From Bacteroides sp. (GTDB lineage Bacteria; Bacteroidota; Bacteroidia; Bacteroidales; Bacteroidaceae): DNA of 64,000 bases. Where the stretch lies: NCBI GenBank assembly GCA_019414665.1, contig DXLO01000007.1:16057-80056 (forward strand), written 5' to 3'. Within the stretch, counting starts at the first letter, position 1. Each line of letters starts with the position of its first letter. A model generated the notes under the pieces. The model was not told where the DNA came from and did not search any database. It saw only the letters and a list, made by a program, of their open reading frames with translations. Of this stretch, positions 16,137 to 25,756 are shown one piece after another. Position numbers and translations under genes: made by a program.

Positions 16137-17684
16137 TTAATTTTTCTTTGCCCATTTCAAATCAGTAGCTTCATTGTCAGCGCCACCCAATTCAGCTACA
16201 CCCTGATTATAGTTTGCTGTATTATTCTGTGCTTCTGTATATGGGAAGCTCAAACGACGCATACCTCTTATACTACTTACGCCACAATCGGAAAGATTAT
16301 CAATGCAAGGATAAAGTTCAGGATAACCTGTTCTACGATATTCTGCCCATGCTTCCATACCCAAAGGATAATTGGCAATCCACTTCTGAGTAATAATACG
16401 CTGGAAGTTTTTACCTGTAAGCGAATTATCGTTGTCATCCCATTTCACAGATACTGTATTAGTAATAGAAGCCGGTGCGTTTTGTACATCATCACTAGCA
16501 TGTGATACGACAGGAGCTTGATCTATAGCTAAATAATCATCAGCAGCTACAGTATATTGTTCCATAGAAAGATTAATACCTGTTTCATAATATTCCTTAG
16601 CAGATTTATTACCAACATTCCAGCCTCTTAAAATACCTTCTGCACGTAAGAATGCTGTTTCTGCAGCACAAAATACCAGCAACTTATCAGATCCAGAAAT
16701 GGCAGGTGTAGAGAAAGCAGAAGCAGCTCCTTTATCAAAATTGCTATCACCTGTACGCATACCGACATACTGATCTGTTTTGCCTGTCATAGTCGACTTA
16801 TTAAAATACTTAGGCATACGAGGATCGTTATAAGCATTCATATAATCGACAATATTAGCATTTACACGCAAGTCACCCCAGCTGACAGCAGCCAATTGAT
16901 AAGGATTAGTCTGTGTGCCACAGTCCATCATAGCATTGTCAGCATTAGTTTCAATTAATCCAGCCTTATCGGCAACAGCAGCCTCAGCTGCTTCCTTTGC
17001 CATATCAGGCCAAGCATTACTGATACGCATTGCAACGCGTAAACGCATAGAATTGGCCAATTTAGCCCAACTTGCATAATTACCGCCAAACACCGGATCA
17101 TTTGAACCTAGAGGAGCAAATCCACTTGTACCTACATAATAGTCATAAAGCACACTTGCAGCATTTGCCAAGTCTTCCAAAATATGCTTGTAAACTTCTT
17201 CCTGAGAATCGTAAGCTACATAGAAATTACCTTTCTTTACCTGACTATAAGGAAGAGGACCATAACAGTCTGCTACACGCAACATGGTAATGGCACGAAT
17301 CATGCAAGCAAATGCATAATAATGACCTGTAGAGTTTGTTGCTTCCTGAATTTGGAAAAAGTTTCCATAAATCTTTTCAAACGGAGTATTCCATGGACCT
17401 GCACTCCATGCGTCACTTGGATTGAATGTTCCAAAGTTTGTTCCACTCCATGTATTAGAACAACAAAGATAACCGCCTAACTGTCCTACCATCTGATCCA
17501 TCATCTGAGAATCATTCTGCTGAATATTGACAATAGTTTCAATCATTGATTTCATCAGTGTAGCAGGATCGGCCTCATGGATCTGATACTGATTAGTATT
17601 ATATTCTTCAAATTTATCGGTACAACCTCCTGCCAACATCAGTAAAGCTGCTCCCAATGTTATATGTTTCAAATAATTTTTCAT
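16137..17684 (-). CDS. SusD/RagB-family outer-membrane glycan-binding lipoprotein
   Basis: A 515-residue SusD-like lipoprotein, the lid partner of the SusC channel. Signal peptide with Cys21 (LAGGC) is followed by TDKFEEYNTN, the usual SusD opening. The body is alpha-helical and TPR-like, with ILEDLANAASVL and YASWAKLANSMRLRVAMRIS, and a C-terminus typical of the SusD-like_2 subgroup (YTEAQNNTANYNQGVAELGG near the end). It begins 20 bases after susC and is transcribed with it. It should bind imported glycan on the cell surface. Confidence 0.93.
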   Translation of the reverse strand: MKNYLKHITLGAALLMLAGGCTDKFEEYNTNQYQIHEADPATLMKSMIETIVNIQQNDSQMMDQMVGQLGGYLCCSNTWSGTNFGTFNPSDAWSAGPWNTPFEKIYGNFFQIQEATNSTGHYYAFACMIRAITMLRVADCYGPLPYSQVKKGNFYVAYDSQEEVYKHILEDLANAASVLYDYYVGTSGFAPLGSNDPVFGGNYASWAKLANSMRLRVAMRISNAWPDMAKEAAEAAVADKAGLIETNADNAMMDCGTQTNPYQLAAVSWGDLRVNANIVDYMNAYNDPRMPKYFNKSTMTGKTDQYVGMRTGDSNFDKGAASAFSTPAISGSDKLLVFCAAETAFLRAEGILRGWNVGNKSAKEYYETGINLSMEQYTVAADDYLAIDQAPVVSHASDDVQNAPASITNTVSVKWDDNDNSLTGKNFQRIITQKWIANYPLGMEAWAEYRRTGYPELYPCIDNLSDCGVSSIRGMRRLSFPYTEAQNNTANYNQGVAELGGADNEATDLKWAKKN

Positions 17685-17704
17685 AACGTGAATCTCCTTT
17701 AAAA

Positions 17705-20700
17705 TTAGAATTGAACTTTTACATTAAAACCAATATTACGCAAACTTGGCTGCATAAAATAGTCCACATTCATATAATAGTTACTTGAAGTAGCTGCAGA
17801 CAATTCTGGATCGAAAGGAGCTTTACAATAAATCATCCACAAGTTACGTCCTACAACACCTAAAGTAACATTAGCTACATTCTTAAACCATTTTTTAGGC
17901 AGAGTATAGTTCAAGCTCAATTCCTGCAAACGTACATTTGTTGCACTATACAAATAATAGCGAGCATATCCACCTTCACCTGTACCAATTGTCTGATAGT
18001 ATTTCTGAGCATCAACCATACCATTATTAATAGGAATACCACCATTATCACGAGCTGTAGCAGAAGCTTCAGATACACCGTAATAATCCAAAATACCTTG
18101 TGTTGCTGAATAAGCCAATCCACCAACTCGAGCAGATAAAACAACTCCTAAATCAATACCTTTATAAGTAAAGTGGTTAGTCCATCCCAAATTGAAATCT
18201 GCATCCAAATCTCCAACTTTAGTCGGCGTAGAAGAAGATGTCATTGAAAGATTTCCATTCTGGTCTACTTTAATGTTACCATTGTTGTCACGAGTTAACT
18301 GATTGTATACATAAATATCAGTCATTGAACCACCTTCTGTCAAAATAACGCGGGGAGCAACATTTTCTTTTCCTAACCAACCAACAGGCATATTATCCAT
18401 TTGAATTTCTTCTCCTGTTACAGGATTTATACTACCACTAGCCAAACGTACAACTTTATTACGATTCAATGTGAATGTTGCATTTGAAGACCATCCAAAT
18501 CCAGCCCATTCATCCTGGAAGCCAAGAGCTAATTCCAGACCTTGGTTCTGTACGTTACCAGCTTGTACAATCGCTTTATTATAACCAGAAGAAGAAGGTA
18601 TATCAACCTTAAATGTTTGATTTAAAGTATTTGACCGATAATAAGTTGCATCTAAATTGAAACGGTTTTCCCAGAACTTCAAATTAAGACCGATTTCCCA
18701 AGACTTAGTCTTTTCTGGTTTCATATTATCCATCGGGTATACAGTCGGATTTTCCCAGTTGTGAGTTTGAGCATTATATTCATAACCAGGATTTGTCAGA
18801 TAACGATCAAATGATGAAGCTACAACTGTATATGAACCACGAACCTTTGCATAAGTAATAACCTCTGGCAGTTCAAACATCTCAGACAATACAGCAGACA
18901 AACCAACTGATGGATAGAAGAAAGAAGCCTGATCAGAGAAAGCTAATTTAGAATCCCAGTCATTACGTCCTGTTAATGTTAAATACAACTGATTTCTCCA
19001 GCTTAACTCAGCACTGGCAAATACACTCTGAATTTCATCTTTGTATCCTTGAGGATCCGGTTTGTAGTTAGCAGAGAAGTTAATGTTATTAATTTGGAAG
19101 AAATTCGGAATAATCAAGTCACCGGCAAGGAACAATTCATCCATCGAAGTATGATAGATAGATGCACCAAAGTTTGCATTCAGTCTAAACTCACCAAAAG
19201 TTTTATCAATATTACCTAAAACATCAGCATACAGCGAACGTTCCTGGCGCATTGCATCTTCCAAACCACCATTCACACCACAGAAAGTAGTAAGAGTAGA
19301 AGCCGATTTTTCATTACGGTTACGATAATCTGAGTTATCCAAATTTACACGTCCTGTAATATTGAACCAATCGGTAACTTTCCATTTTAAAGAAGCGCTC
19401 AACATATAACGTTTCTTTTCAGAAGTACGCAAAATTTTATTTTGAATCCAATACGGATTTTGTAAAGACATACCACCATCACCATATGGCCAATATTGCC
19501 TCATATATCCATAATCTGTATCATAACGTTCATACAAACGGATTTCATCGAAGTTATCACCACGAGGGAATAAATACAGAGCTGGCAATGGGTTGTAATA
19601 CTGTCCCTGTGACACCATATTCTTATTATTCTGAATAATGTATTGAGCACCGATGTCCAAAGTCAAACGATCATTCAAGAAGTTTGTTGTATTACGAGCC
19701 GTAAAGTTATAACGGTTATAACTATTATTAGGAAGGATACCATCTGAATTTGTTGTAGATGCAGACAAATAAGTCTGGTTCTTTGAATTACCTGTAGATA
19801 AAGCAATTGAGTTAATGATGTTTGTTCCTACATTGAAGAAATCCGAAGGATCATATCTGTTAGCTGTAGCAGCTCCCCAGCTAAACAAACCTGAACTTGT
19901 ACCATAACGATTTTGCATTTCAGGCATGATATATGCCTTAGAGAAAGTTGTACTGTTTGATACTGTAATATTAGTTTTTTCAGTCTGACCTTTCTTTGTA
20001 GTAATCAATACGACACCATTTGCAGCAGCAGAACCATACAAGGCAGCAGCAGAAGGACCAGTCATCATACTAACACTGGCAATATCATCCGGGTTCAAAT
20101 CGGCAACAGCATCAGAGCCCCCCATATCACCGTACTGACCTTCACCACCACTCGAACCTGTATTAAAGATAGGCACACCATCTATTACATACAAGGCATT
20201 GTTATCCTTTGTCAAAGATTTCATACCACGCATAACGACACGAGCAGCACCACCGGCACCGGTTGCACCGCTACTGATTTGTACACCAGCAACTTTACCA
20301 GCCAAAGAATTCATAAAGTTCGCATCTTTTACAGCAGTCAAAGCATCACCTTTCACTTCCTGCACATTATAACTCAAAGCTTTCTGTGAACGCTTGATAC
20401 CTAAGGCAGTTACGACAACCTCATCCAAGACTTCTGTGTCTTCCTTCATTACAATCTGTCCCAACTGAGGACGAACTGTCATTGTCTGAGTCTTATAGCC
20501 GATATAAGAAATCTCAAGAGTTGCTCCTTCATTCACAGACAAGGTAAAATTACCATCAATATCGGTAATAGTACCGTTTGTTGTTCCAACTTCAAGGATA
20601 CTTACGCCAATCAAGGGCTCACCCTTTGCGTCAACTACCTGACCTGTTGTGGTAACCTTTGCCACTGAACTCGATGACAACGATTCATTTGATACTGAAC

Positions 20701-20788
20701 TGCTACTTGATGAAGCATACAATGCTGCATTATGACCGGAAGCAATCAGCAAGAACAAGAGTAATTTTGATAATTTACTTCGTTTCAT
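17705..20788 (-). CDS. SusC/RagA-family TonB-dependent outer-membrane transporter
   Basis: A 1027-residue TonB-dependent importer. After the signal peptide comes an unusual Ser-rich stretch (residues about 26-42), then a carboxypeptidase-regulatory-like domain (about 48-115) and a TonB-box-like DEVVVTALG (122-130). The plug domain includes GVQISSGATGAGG, VMRGMKSL and ALYVIDGVPIFN, and the long beta-barrel ends in GFNVKVQF with terminal Phe. There is no N-terminal STN signalling domain, so it should not signal to an anti-sigma factor itself. The promoter box is at 20844-20851, so susC can be transcribed apart from the two GH20 genes upstream. Confidence 0.95.
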   Translation of the reverse strand: MKRSKLSKLLLFLLIASGHNAALYASSSSSSVSNESLSSSSVAKVTTTGQVVDAKGEPLIGVSILEVGTTNGTITDIDGNFTLSVNEGATLEISYIGYKTQTMTVRPQLGQIVMKEDTEVLDEVVVTALGIKRSQKALSYNVQEVKGDALTAVKDANFMNSLAGKVAGVQISSGATGAGGAARVVMRGMKSLTKDNNALYVIDGVPIFNTGSSGGEGQYGDMGGSDAVADLNPDDIASVSMMTGPSAAALYGSAAANGVVLITTKKGQTEKTNITVSNSTTFSKAYIMPEMQNRYGTSSGLFSWGAATANRYDPSDFFNVGTNIINSIALSTGNSKNQTYLSASTTNSDGILPNNSYNRYNFTARNTTNFLNDRLTLDIGAQYIIQNNKNMVSQGQYYNPLPALYLFPRGDNFDEIRLYERYDTDYGYMRQYWPYGDGGMSLQNPYWIQNKILRTSEKKRYMLSASLKWKVTDWFNITGRVNLDNSDYRNRNEKSASTLTTFCGVNGGLEDAMRQERSLYADVLGNIDKTFGEFRLNANFGASIYHTSMDELFLAGDLIIPNFFQINNINFSANYKPDPQGYKDEIQSVFASAELSWRNQLYLTLTGRNDWDSKLAFSDQASFFYPSVGLSAVLSEMFELPEVITYAKVRGSYTVVASSFDRYLTNPGYEYNAQTHNWENPTVYPMDNMKPEKTKSWEIGLNLKFWENRFNLDATYYRSNTLNQTFKVDIPSSSGYNKAIVQAGNVQNQGLELALGFQDEWAGFGWSSNATFTLNRNKVVRLASGSINPVTGEEIQMDNMPVGWLGKENVAPRVILTEGGSMTDIYVYNQLTRDNNGNIKVDQNGNLSMTSSSTPTKVGDLDADFNLGWTNHFTYKGIDLGVVLSARVGGLAYSATQGILDYYGVSEASATARDNGGIPINNGMVDAQKYYQTIGTGEGGYARYYLYSATNVRLQELSLNYTLPKKWFKNVANVTLGVVGRNLWMIYCKAPFDPELSAATSSNYYMNVDYFMQPSLRNIGFNVKVQF

Positions 20789-20843
20789 AGATTAAGATTT
20801 AATTTGTTATTAAAAAAGGTATCCTATTTTTTTAAAGTAGATG

Positions 20844-20851
20844 CAAATATA
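20844..20851 (-). promoter_or_regulatory. Promoter -7 box of susC
   Basis: Reads TATATTTG on the minus strand, a TAnnTTTG match, 55 bases before the susC ATG at 20788. It lies downstream of the AT-only hairpin at 20908-20956. Confidence 0.6.
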
Positions 20852-20906
20852 ATTATTTTATATTATCGATAGTATAAAAACAAAATAATTATATATACAT
20901 TTTATA

Positions 20907-20957
20907 ATAATTAAATATCTTAAAAATGTTAAGAACAAATTTAAGATATTTAATTAC
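20907..20957 (-). terminator. AT-rich inverted repeat between GH20 and susC
   Basis: A perfect 16-bp inverted repeat, TAATTAAATATCTTAA (20908-20923) and TTAAGATATTTAATTA (20941-20956), extendable by one pair inward. It starts 4 bases after the GH20 stop. The stem has only two G-C pairs, so it is a weak intrinsic terminator at best; a protein-binding operator is the other reading. Confidence 0.5.
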
Positions 20958-20960
20958 CTA

Positions 20961-23018
20961 TCATTTCACAATGATTTCATCGACAAACTGTATACCATCT
21001 TTATATAAAGAATCAGCCATTGCCTGATATCTGATATATCGTGCATCAGTTTCACCTTCCCAACTGAATTTTTTAAATGACACTGAATCATCTTTTTGAA
21101 CCTGATGATCAATAGCAGTCAGTTGAGTATAATCTTTACCATCAACAGAAGATGATATGACAACTTTTGATGGCATATATACATAAGGTCCCCAGATCTG
21201 CATGAAATCAGCAGATACAGAATGAATCTTTGTAACCTTCTCCAAGTCAATCACTACATCCATCCGATGATTATTTGCAAATCCCAGCCAACGTTTATCA
21301 TTATAATTCCATCCTCCACGCAGACCATCAGTCAATGTTTTTTCTCCATTTGCCGGATAATTAGGCCAATACGGAATATTGAAAGTCACTTTTTTACCCA
21401 AAGCCAAATGTTCTACCGGCTGGCTATATTCTTTTCTATTACCTATTTCCTTAGCATAATCAAAAGTATTATATCCTTTCTCTTTAAGTACCGGTATTAT
21501 CTTTAATATTCTTTCGTGGAAAGAATCCCAAGATTTTTTTTCAGGTGCAGTCCATGCTACTTCCGACAAAGCAATGGCACGCGGATAAAGCATATATTCC
21601 ATATGCTCATCAGTTGGAATATATTCTGCCCACAAATTTGCTTGGACTCCCAATATAAAATCTTGTTTGTCTGCACTAATAGAATCAGGAACAGGATTAT
21701 AAGAATATACTTTTTCCAACGGCAGATAACCGCCAATAGCCTCAGGCTGAGAATATGGTGCATCCTGATAACTGTCGAAATAACAATATTCTCCAGGAGT
21801 CATAATTGCATGATGACCAGATAATACGGCATCAATTCCGCCTTGTTCACCACGCCATGACATAACAGTTGCATTAGGAGCTAATCCACCCTGAAGTATT
21901 TCATCCCATCCCAGCAAACTGCGTCCATGTTCGTTCAGGAAACGCTCCATGCGATGAATCAGATAACTCTGCAATTCATCAACATCCTTCAACCCTTCTT
22001 CTTTCATACGCTTCTGACATAACGGACAGCTTTTCCATGCAGCTTTCGAAGCTTCATCACCTCCAATATGAATATATTCGGAAGGGAACAACTCCATTAC
22101 TTCTGTCAGCACATTTTCAAGAAATTCAAATGTCTTTTCATTGCCGACACAAAAATCAGACTGCTTTCCCGGTTCATGGGTACACGATAACTCCGGATAT
22201 GCAGTAAGCACCTCTTCTGAATGAGAAGGCATTTCTATCTCTGGAATGATAGTGACACAATGTAACCGTGCATACTCTACCATCTCACGGATATCATCTT
22301 TTGTATAATAACCTCCTTGTGCTTCCGGATCTGTTTCTTCACAATATCCTCTATCACCATTCCACCACTCTTTCCAAGTCTTTCCTTTACGCCATGCAGC
22401 CAACTGAGTTAAACGAGGATATTTATCAATAGCAATTCTCCATCCTGCTGCATCAGTAAGATGCAGATGCAATCTGTTAAATTTATAATGAGATAACAGA
22501 TCTATCTGCTTCTTTACAAATTCTTTCGAACGGAAATGACGCGAAACATCAAGCATAATTCCTCGATAGGGAAAACGAGGTTCATCTACTATATCAACAA
22601 ACTGTACACGTCCTTTACCCTGCTCCGCCAACTGGATTAAACTCTGTACCCCATAGAACAAACCTGCATCAGACAAAGCTTTTATAGAAACTCCATCTTC
22701 GCCCACATGTACAGAATAACCTTCGGGAGAAGAAATCCCCTCAATAGCATCTACCAGTTCCAGACGAATAGAATTTGTCTTTGTATTATCCGCTTCGTAC
22801 GATACTGGTAAGTTAGTCTCAGTAAATGCCGTTTTAACTATAGCCCAATCATCTTCATTTCCCTCAAAAGAAACACGAGTGTCCTTGTTCCATTCGAACG
22901 CACCGTTACCAAAAGAACATGAAAGCGGCAAAGGTGTTATAGCTACTTCATCTTTCTTTGTACAGCTGCCAGCCAGCAACAGCACCAGACTCAAAAGAGC
23001 CAACAGTGATTTTTTCAT
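20961..23018 (-). CDS. GH20 beta-N-acetylhexosaminidase lipoprotein (second of the PUL)
   Basis: A 685-residue GH20 enzyme. Signal peptide with Cys19 (LAGSC), then TKKDEV, with basic residues where surface proteins would have acidic ones. A GH20b domain is followed by the catalytic barrel (HLHLTDAAGWRIAIDKYPRL; Asp-Glu in HIGGDEASK; MSWRGEQGG), then a C-terminal discoidin-like domain (WLGFANNHRMDVVIDLEKVTKIHSVSADF). It lacks the Fn3-associated segment of the two larger GH20 paralogues and its active-site surroundings differ, so its linkage preference probably differs too. It lies 7 bases after the first GH20 and ahead of the susC promoter. Confidence 0.92.
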   Translation of the reverse strand: MKKSLLALLSLVLLLAGSCTKKDEVAITPLPLSCSFGNGAFEWNKDTRVSFEGNEDDWAIVKTAFTETNLPVSYEADNTKTNSIRLELVDAIEGISSPEGYSVHVGEDGVSIKALSDAGLFYGVQSLIQLAEQGKGRVQFVDIVDEPRFPYRGIMLDVSRHFRSKEFVKKQIDLLSHYKFNRLHLHLTDAAGWRIAIDKYPRLTQLAAWRKGKTWKEWWNGDRGYCEETDPEAQGGYYTKDDIREMVEYARLHCVTIIPEIEMPSHSEEVLTAYPELSCTHEPGKQSDFCVGNEKTFEFLENVLTEVMELFPSEYIHIGGDEASKAAWKSCPLCQKRMKEEGLKDVDELQSYLIHRMERFLNEHGRSLLGWDEILQGGLAPNATVMSWRGEQGGIDAVLSGHHAIMTPGEYCYFDSYQDAPYSQPEAIGGYLPLEKVYSYNPVPDSISADKQDFILGVQANLWAEYIPTDEHMEYMLYPRAIALSEVAWTAPEKKSWDSFHERILKIIPVLKEKGYNTFDYAKEIGNRKEYSQPVEHLALGKKVTFNIPYWPNYPANGEKTLTDGLRGGWNYNDKRWLGFANNHRMDVVIDLEKVTKIHSVSADFMQIWGPYVYMPSKVVISSSVDGKDYTQLTAIDHQVQKDDSVSFKKFSWEGETDARYIRYQAMADSLYKDGIQFVDEIIVK

Positions 23019-23025
23019 ATAATCA

Positions 23026-25365
23026 TTAATTTAAAATTATTTCGTCTACCAATAAAAATGGAACCTTACCTGCATCCCAGTGCCAATCAGGCATACTCTT
23101 TTCACTGATTACCTTTATTTTAACATATGTAGCCTTACAAGGATCAAATGAAAGCTCATGTTCTATAATTCCATCTGAGTCAGACTCCTGCATTTGCTTA
23201 TACTCTTGAGAAGCAACTTCTTTATAATTCTTATTGTCGGAGGATACAGAAACAGAAAAACCTCTGGCATCGAAAAGCCATGCATCTTTTCTGACATATA
23301 CATGAACTGAAGCTGAGTTCAATATAGTTTCAGCCTGCATATTTATGACAGCCTCCAAATCATTACCTGCTACAGTCAGCCATGCTCCTGTATCGAAACT
23401 ATGATTACCATTTCTTCCGTCGACCAAAACGACCGGTCCGTCAGGGCTAAAACGGGATTCATTGGGCTGCAACAGCACAACAGGTTTCAAGGTAGCCTTA
23501 TTGAAACGAATGGTATCAACAGATATTTTACTTGTACGGTCCGGATGAACTGCCATTGTTTTTAATACAACAGACTGGTCTATCGTAAAAGGTTTTGTAT
23601 ATTTTAATGATTTTTCTGTTGGATCCTGACCATCAAGTGTATAATAAATAGGATCATCGGCCATCGTACTTAACTGTACATTCAATACATGATTTACCGT
23701 ATCAGCTTTCATGTCAACATTTACATCGTACACATGTGTAGCACAATTCCAGCCATAACAATCGTATACAGCAACCAGATGAGGAACTCTCCGCAGAAAA
23801 TCTTTATAATCTTTTTTAGAAGGATCAGTCCACTGAACTTCCGCAGCTGCTCCCAGACGAGGAAGAACCATATATTGAACCTGAGAGAATACAGGAATAT
23901 ATTCTGTCCATAAATTAGCCTGTACACCTTTTATATATTGTTGCTCTTCTTTTGTCAGTTCCTTAGGCATCGGTTCATAATTATAAGTCTTTTCAATAGG
24001 CAAATATCCACCGATAGCCAGAGGCTCATCTTCCACTTTCTTAGACTGATAATAATCGAAATACAAATACGTATTGGGAGTCATTATCACATCGTGATGC
24101 TGATGAGCAGCTTCAATGCCTCCACTTTCACCAATCCACGACATCAATGTAGCATCAGGCACCAAACCTCCTTCCAGTATCTCTGTCCAGCCAATGATAC
24201 GTTTTCCTTTCTCTTTCAGATATTTTGCAGCTTCCTGAATCATATAACTCTGCAAACGTTGTTCCTTTGTATGTTTGGCATCCGATTTCAATCCCAGACT
24301 CTTGATTCGCTCCTGACACTTCGGACACTTTTCCCAACGTACTTTCGGACACTCATCTCCGCCAATATGAATATATTCAGACGGGAATATATCAGCAACT
24401 TCAGACAACACGTCTTTTACAAACTGCAATGTAAAATCATTTCCTACACATAAAACATCCTGAGATACCCCCCATATCGTTCTTACTTCATAAGGTCCTC
24501 CGGTACAGCCCAATTCTGGATAAGCTGTCAGTGCAGCCTGCATATGTCCCGGCAAATCAACTTCAGGAATGATAGTAATATGACGCTTGGCTGCATAATC
24601 AATTACATCACGCAATTCATCCTGAGTATAATATCCACCATAAGGTTTCCCATCGTATATACCACTATACCAACGACCGACTACCGTTTCTTTACGCTCT
24701 GAAGCAACAGACATCAGTTTGGGATATTTCTTTATTTCAATACGCCAGCCCTGATCATCAGTCAAATGCCAGTGGAAACGGTTAATATTATGCAGCGCGA
24801 GCATATCAATAAAAGTCTTGACTTCATCTACCGTATAGAAATGACGAGCCACATCCAGCATCGCACCACGATAAGCAAACCGAGGCTTATCATAAATCTC
24901 TACTGCAGATAAATTCACGTTTATATCCTGAGCCACAGGTAAAGATTTTCTTAAAGTCTGGATGCCATAAAAGACACCAGCTTCGGAAGCTCCGGAAATG
25001 CAAACTCTTTTATCATTAACAATCAATTTATATGCTTCTGCGTTATCGTCACTCAGATCAAGAGTCAGGCAAATCGCTCCATCTACCGGCATACCAGCAT
25101 GGGAAGTCAGCTTTACTCCTGTCTGTTTTTCTACATAATCAACCAAGAACTCTGCATTATCCTGCATCTTCTGATTGTTTTCAGGATATATAACAGCAAC
25201 TCCGTCTTTCAACAAAAAAGAAGCATCTCCTTTACAATTTACATCTAGTGGCTTGGGAATGATTTCATAATCAGAATTCAACGTTCTTTTTTCGGAGCAT
25301 GCATAAAAACAAGTAGAAAACAATATACACAGCACGCCCATCAAATTAAATGAAATCCTTTTCAT
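23026..25365 (-). CDS. GH20 beta-N-acetylhexosaminidase lipoprotein (first of the PUL)
   Basis: A 779-residue GH20 enzyme, first gene of the locus. Signal peptide with Cys23 (FYAC) followed by SEKRTL, basic, so probably not surface-exposed. Domains: GH20b, GH20 barrel with HWHLTDDQGWRIEIKKYPKL and catalytic HIGGDECPK, Fn3-associated segment (YTLDGQDPTEKS), and F5/8-type C domain. It closely resembles the last GH20 (10305-12638) but differs at two active-site-flanking positions: GWTEIL instead of GWDEIL, and MSWIGE instead of MSWRGS. Promoter box at 25430-25437. It should trim beta-GlcNAc/GalNAc from imported glycans. Confidence 0.92.
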   Translation of the reverse strand: MKRISFNLMGVLCILFSTCFYACSEKRTLNSDYEIIPKPLDVNCKGDASFLLKDGVAVIYPENNQKMQDNAEFLVDYVEKQTGVKLTSHAGMPVDGAICLTLDLSDDNAEAYKLIVNDKRVCISGASEAGVFYGIQTLRKSLPVAQDINVNLSAVEIYDKPRFAYRGAMLDVARHFYTVDEVKTFIDMLALHNINRFHWHLTDDQGWRIEIKKYPKLMSVASERKETVVGRWYSGIYDGKPYGGYYTQDELRDVIDYAAKRHITIIPEVDLPGHMQAALTAYPELGCTGGPYEVRTIWGVSQDVLCVGNDFTLQFVKDVLSEVADIFPSEYIHIGGDECPKVRWEKCPKCQERIKSLGLKSDAKHTKEQRLQSYMIQEAAKYLKEKGKRIIGWTEILEGGLVPDATLMSWIGESGGIEAAHQHHDVIMTPNTYLYFDYYQSKKVEDEPLAIGGYLPIEKTYNYEPMPKELTKEEQQYIKGVQANLWTEYIPVFSQVQYMVLPRLGAAAEVQWTDPSKKDYKDFLRRVPHLVAVYDCYGWNCATHVYDVNVDMKADTVNHVLNVQLSTMADDPIYYTLDGQDPTEKSLKYTKPFTIDQSVVLKTMAVHPDRTSKISVDTIRFNKATLKPVVLLQPNESRFSPDGPVVLVDGRNGNHSFDTGAWLTVAGNDLEAVINMQAETILNSASVHVYVRKDAWLFDARGFSVSVSSDNKNYKEVASQEYKQMQESDSDGIIEHELSFDPCKATYVKIKVISEKSMPDWHWDAGKVPFLLVDEIILN

Positions 25366-25756
25366 ACAGCAAGTAAAGATTTAAGTATAACAAAATGGCA
25401 ATTCCATCTATTTTTGCAATTACCTTATGCAAAGGTATAAATTTAAATAACAATAGCAAGAATATTAATTAAATATTTTAATAACAAACTAATCCTTATT
25501 TCTGTATTTAAATAATTATAACATATATAATTGACATCATCAATATATCAATAAAAGAAGCTCAATAGAAATTGCTGATAGAAATAAAAAACATATACAA
25601 AAAAGTTTATTCCTATTCTGATTTTTAAGGACTATTGCTGTTTAATCAGCCAATAAGATAAAATCAGTCAATACAGATTCAAAAGCCAAAACCAGAAACA
25701 GAACTCAACAAAATAACCATCGGCTTATGCAGCATATATAATAAGGAGTATAAAAA
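25366..25756. other. Intergenic region upstream of the PUL
   Basis: 391 bases, very AT-rich. The part next to the PUL carries the promoter box at 25430-25437. In the remaining 300 bases I see no gene and no clear hairpin after the symporter stop. Confidence 0.6.
25430..25437 (-). promoter_or_regulatory. Promoter -7 box of the PUL
   Basis: Reads TACCTTTG on the minus strand, perfect TAnnTTTG, 65 bases before the first GH20 ATG. Confidence 0.6.
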
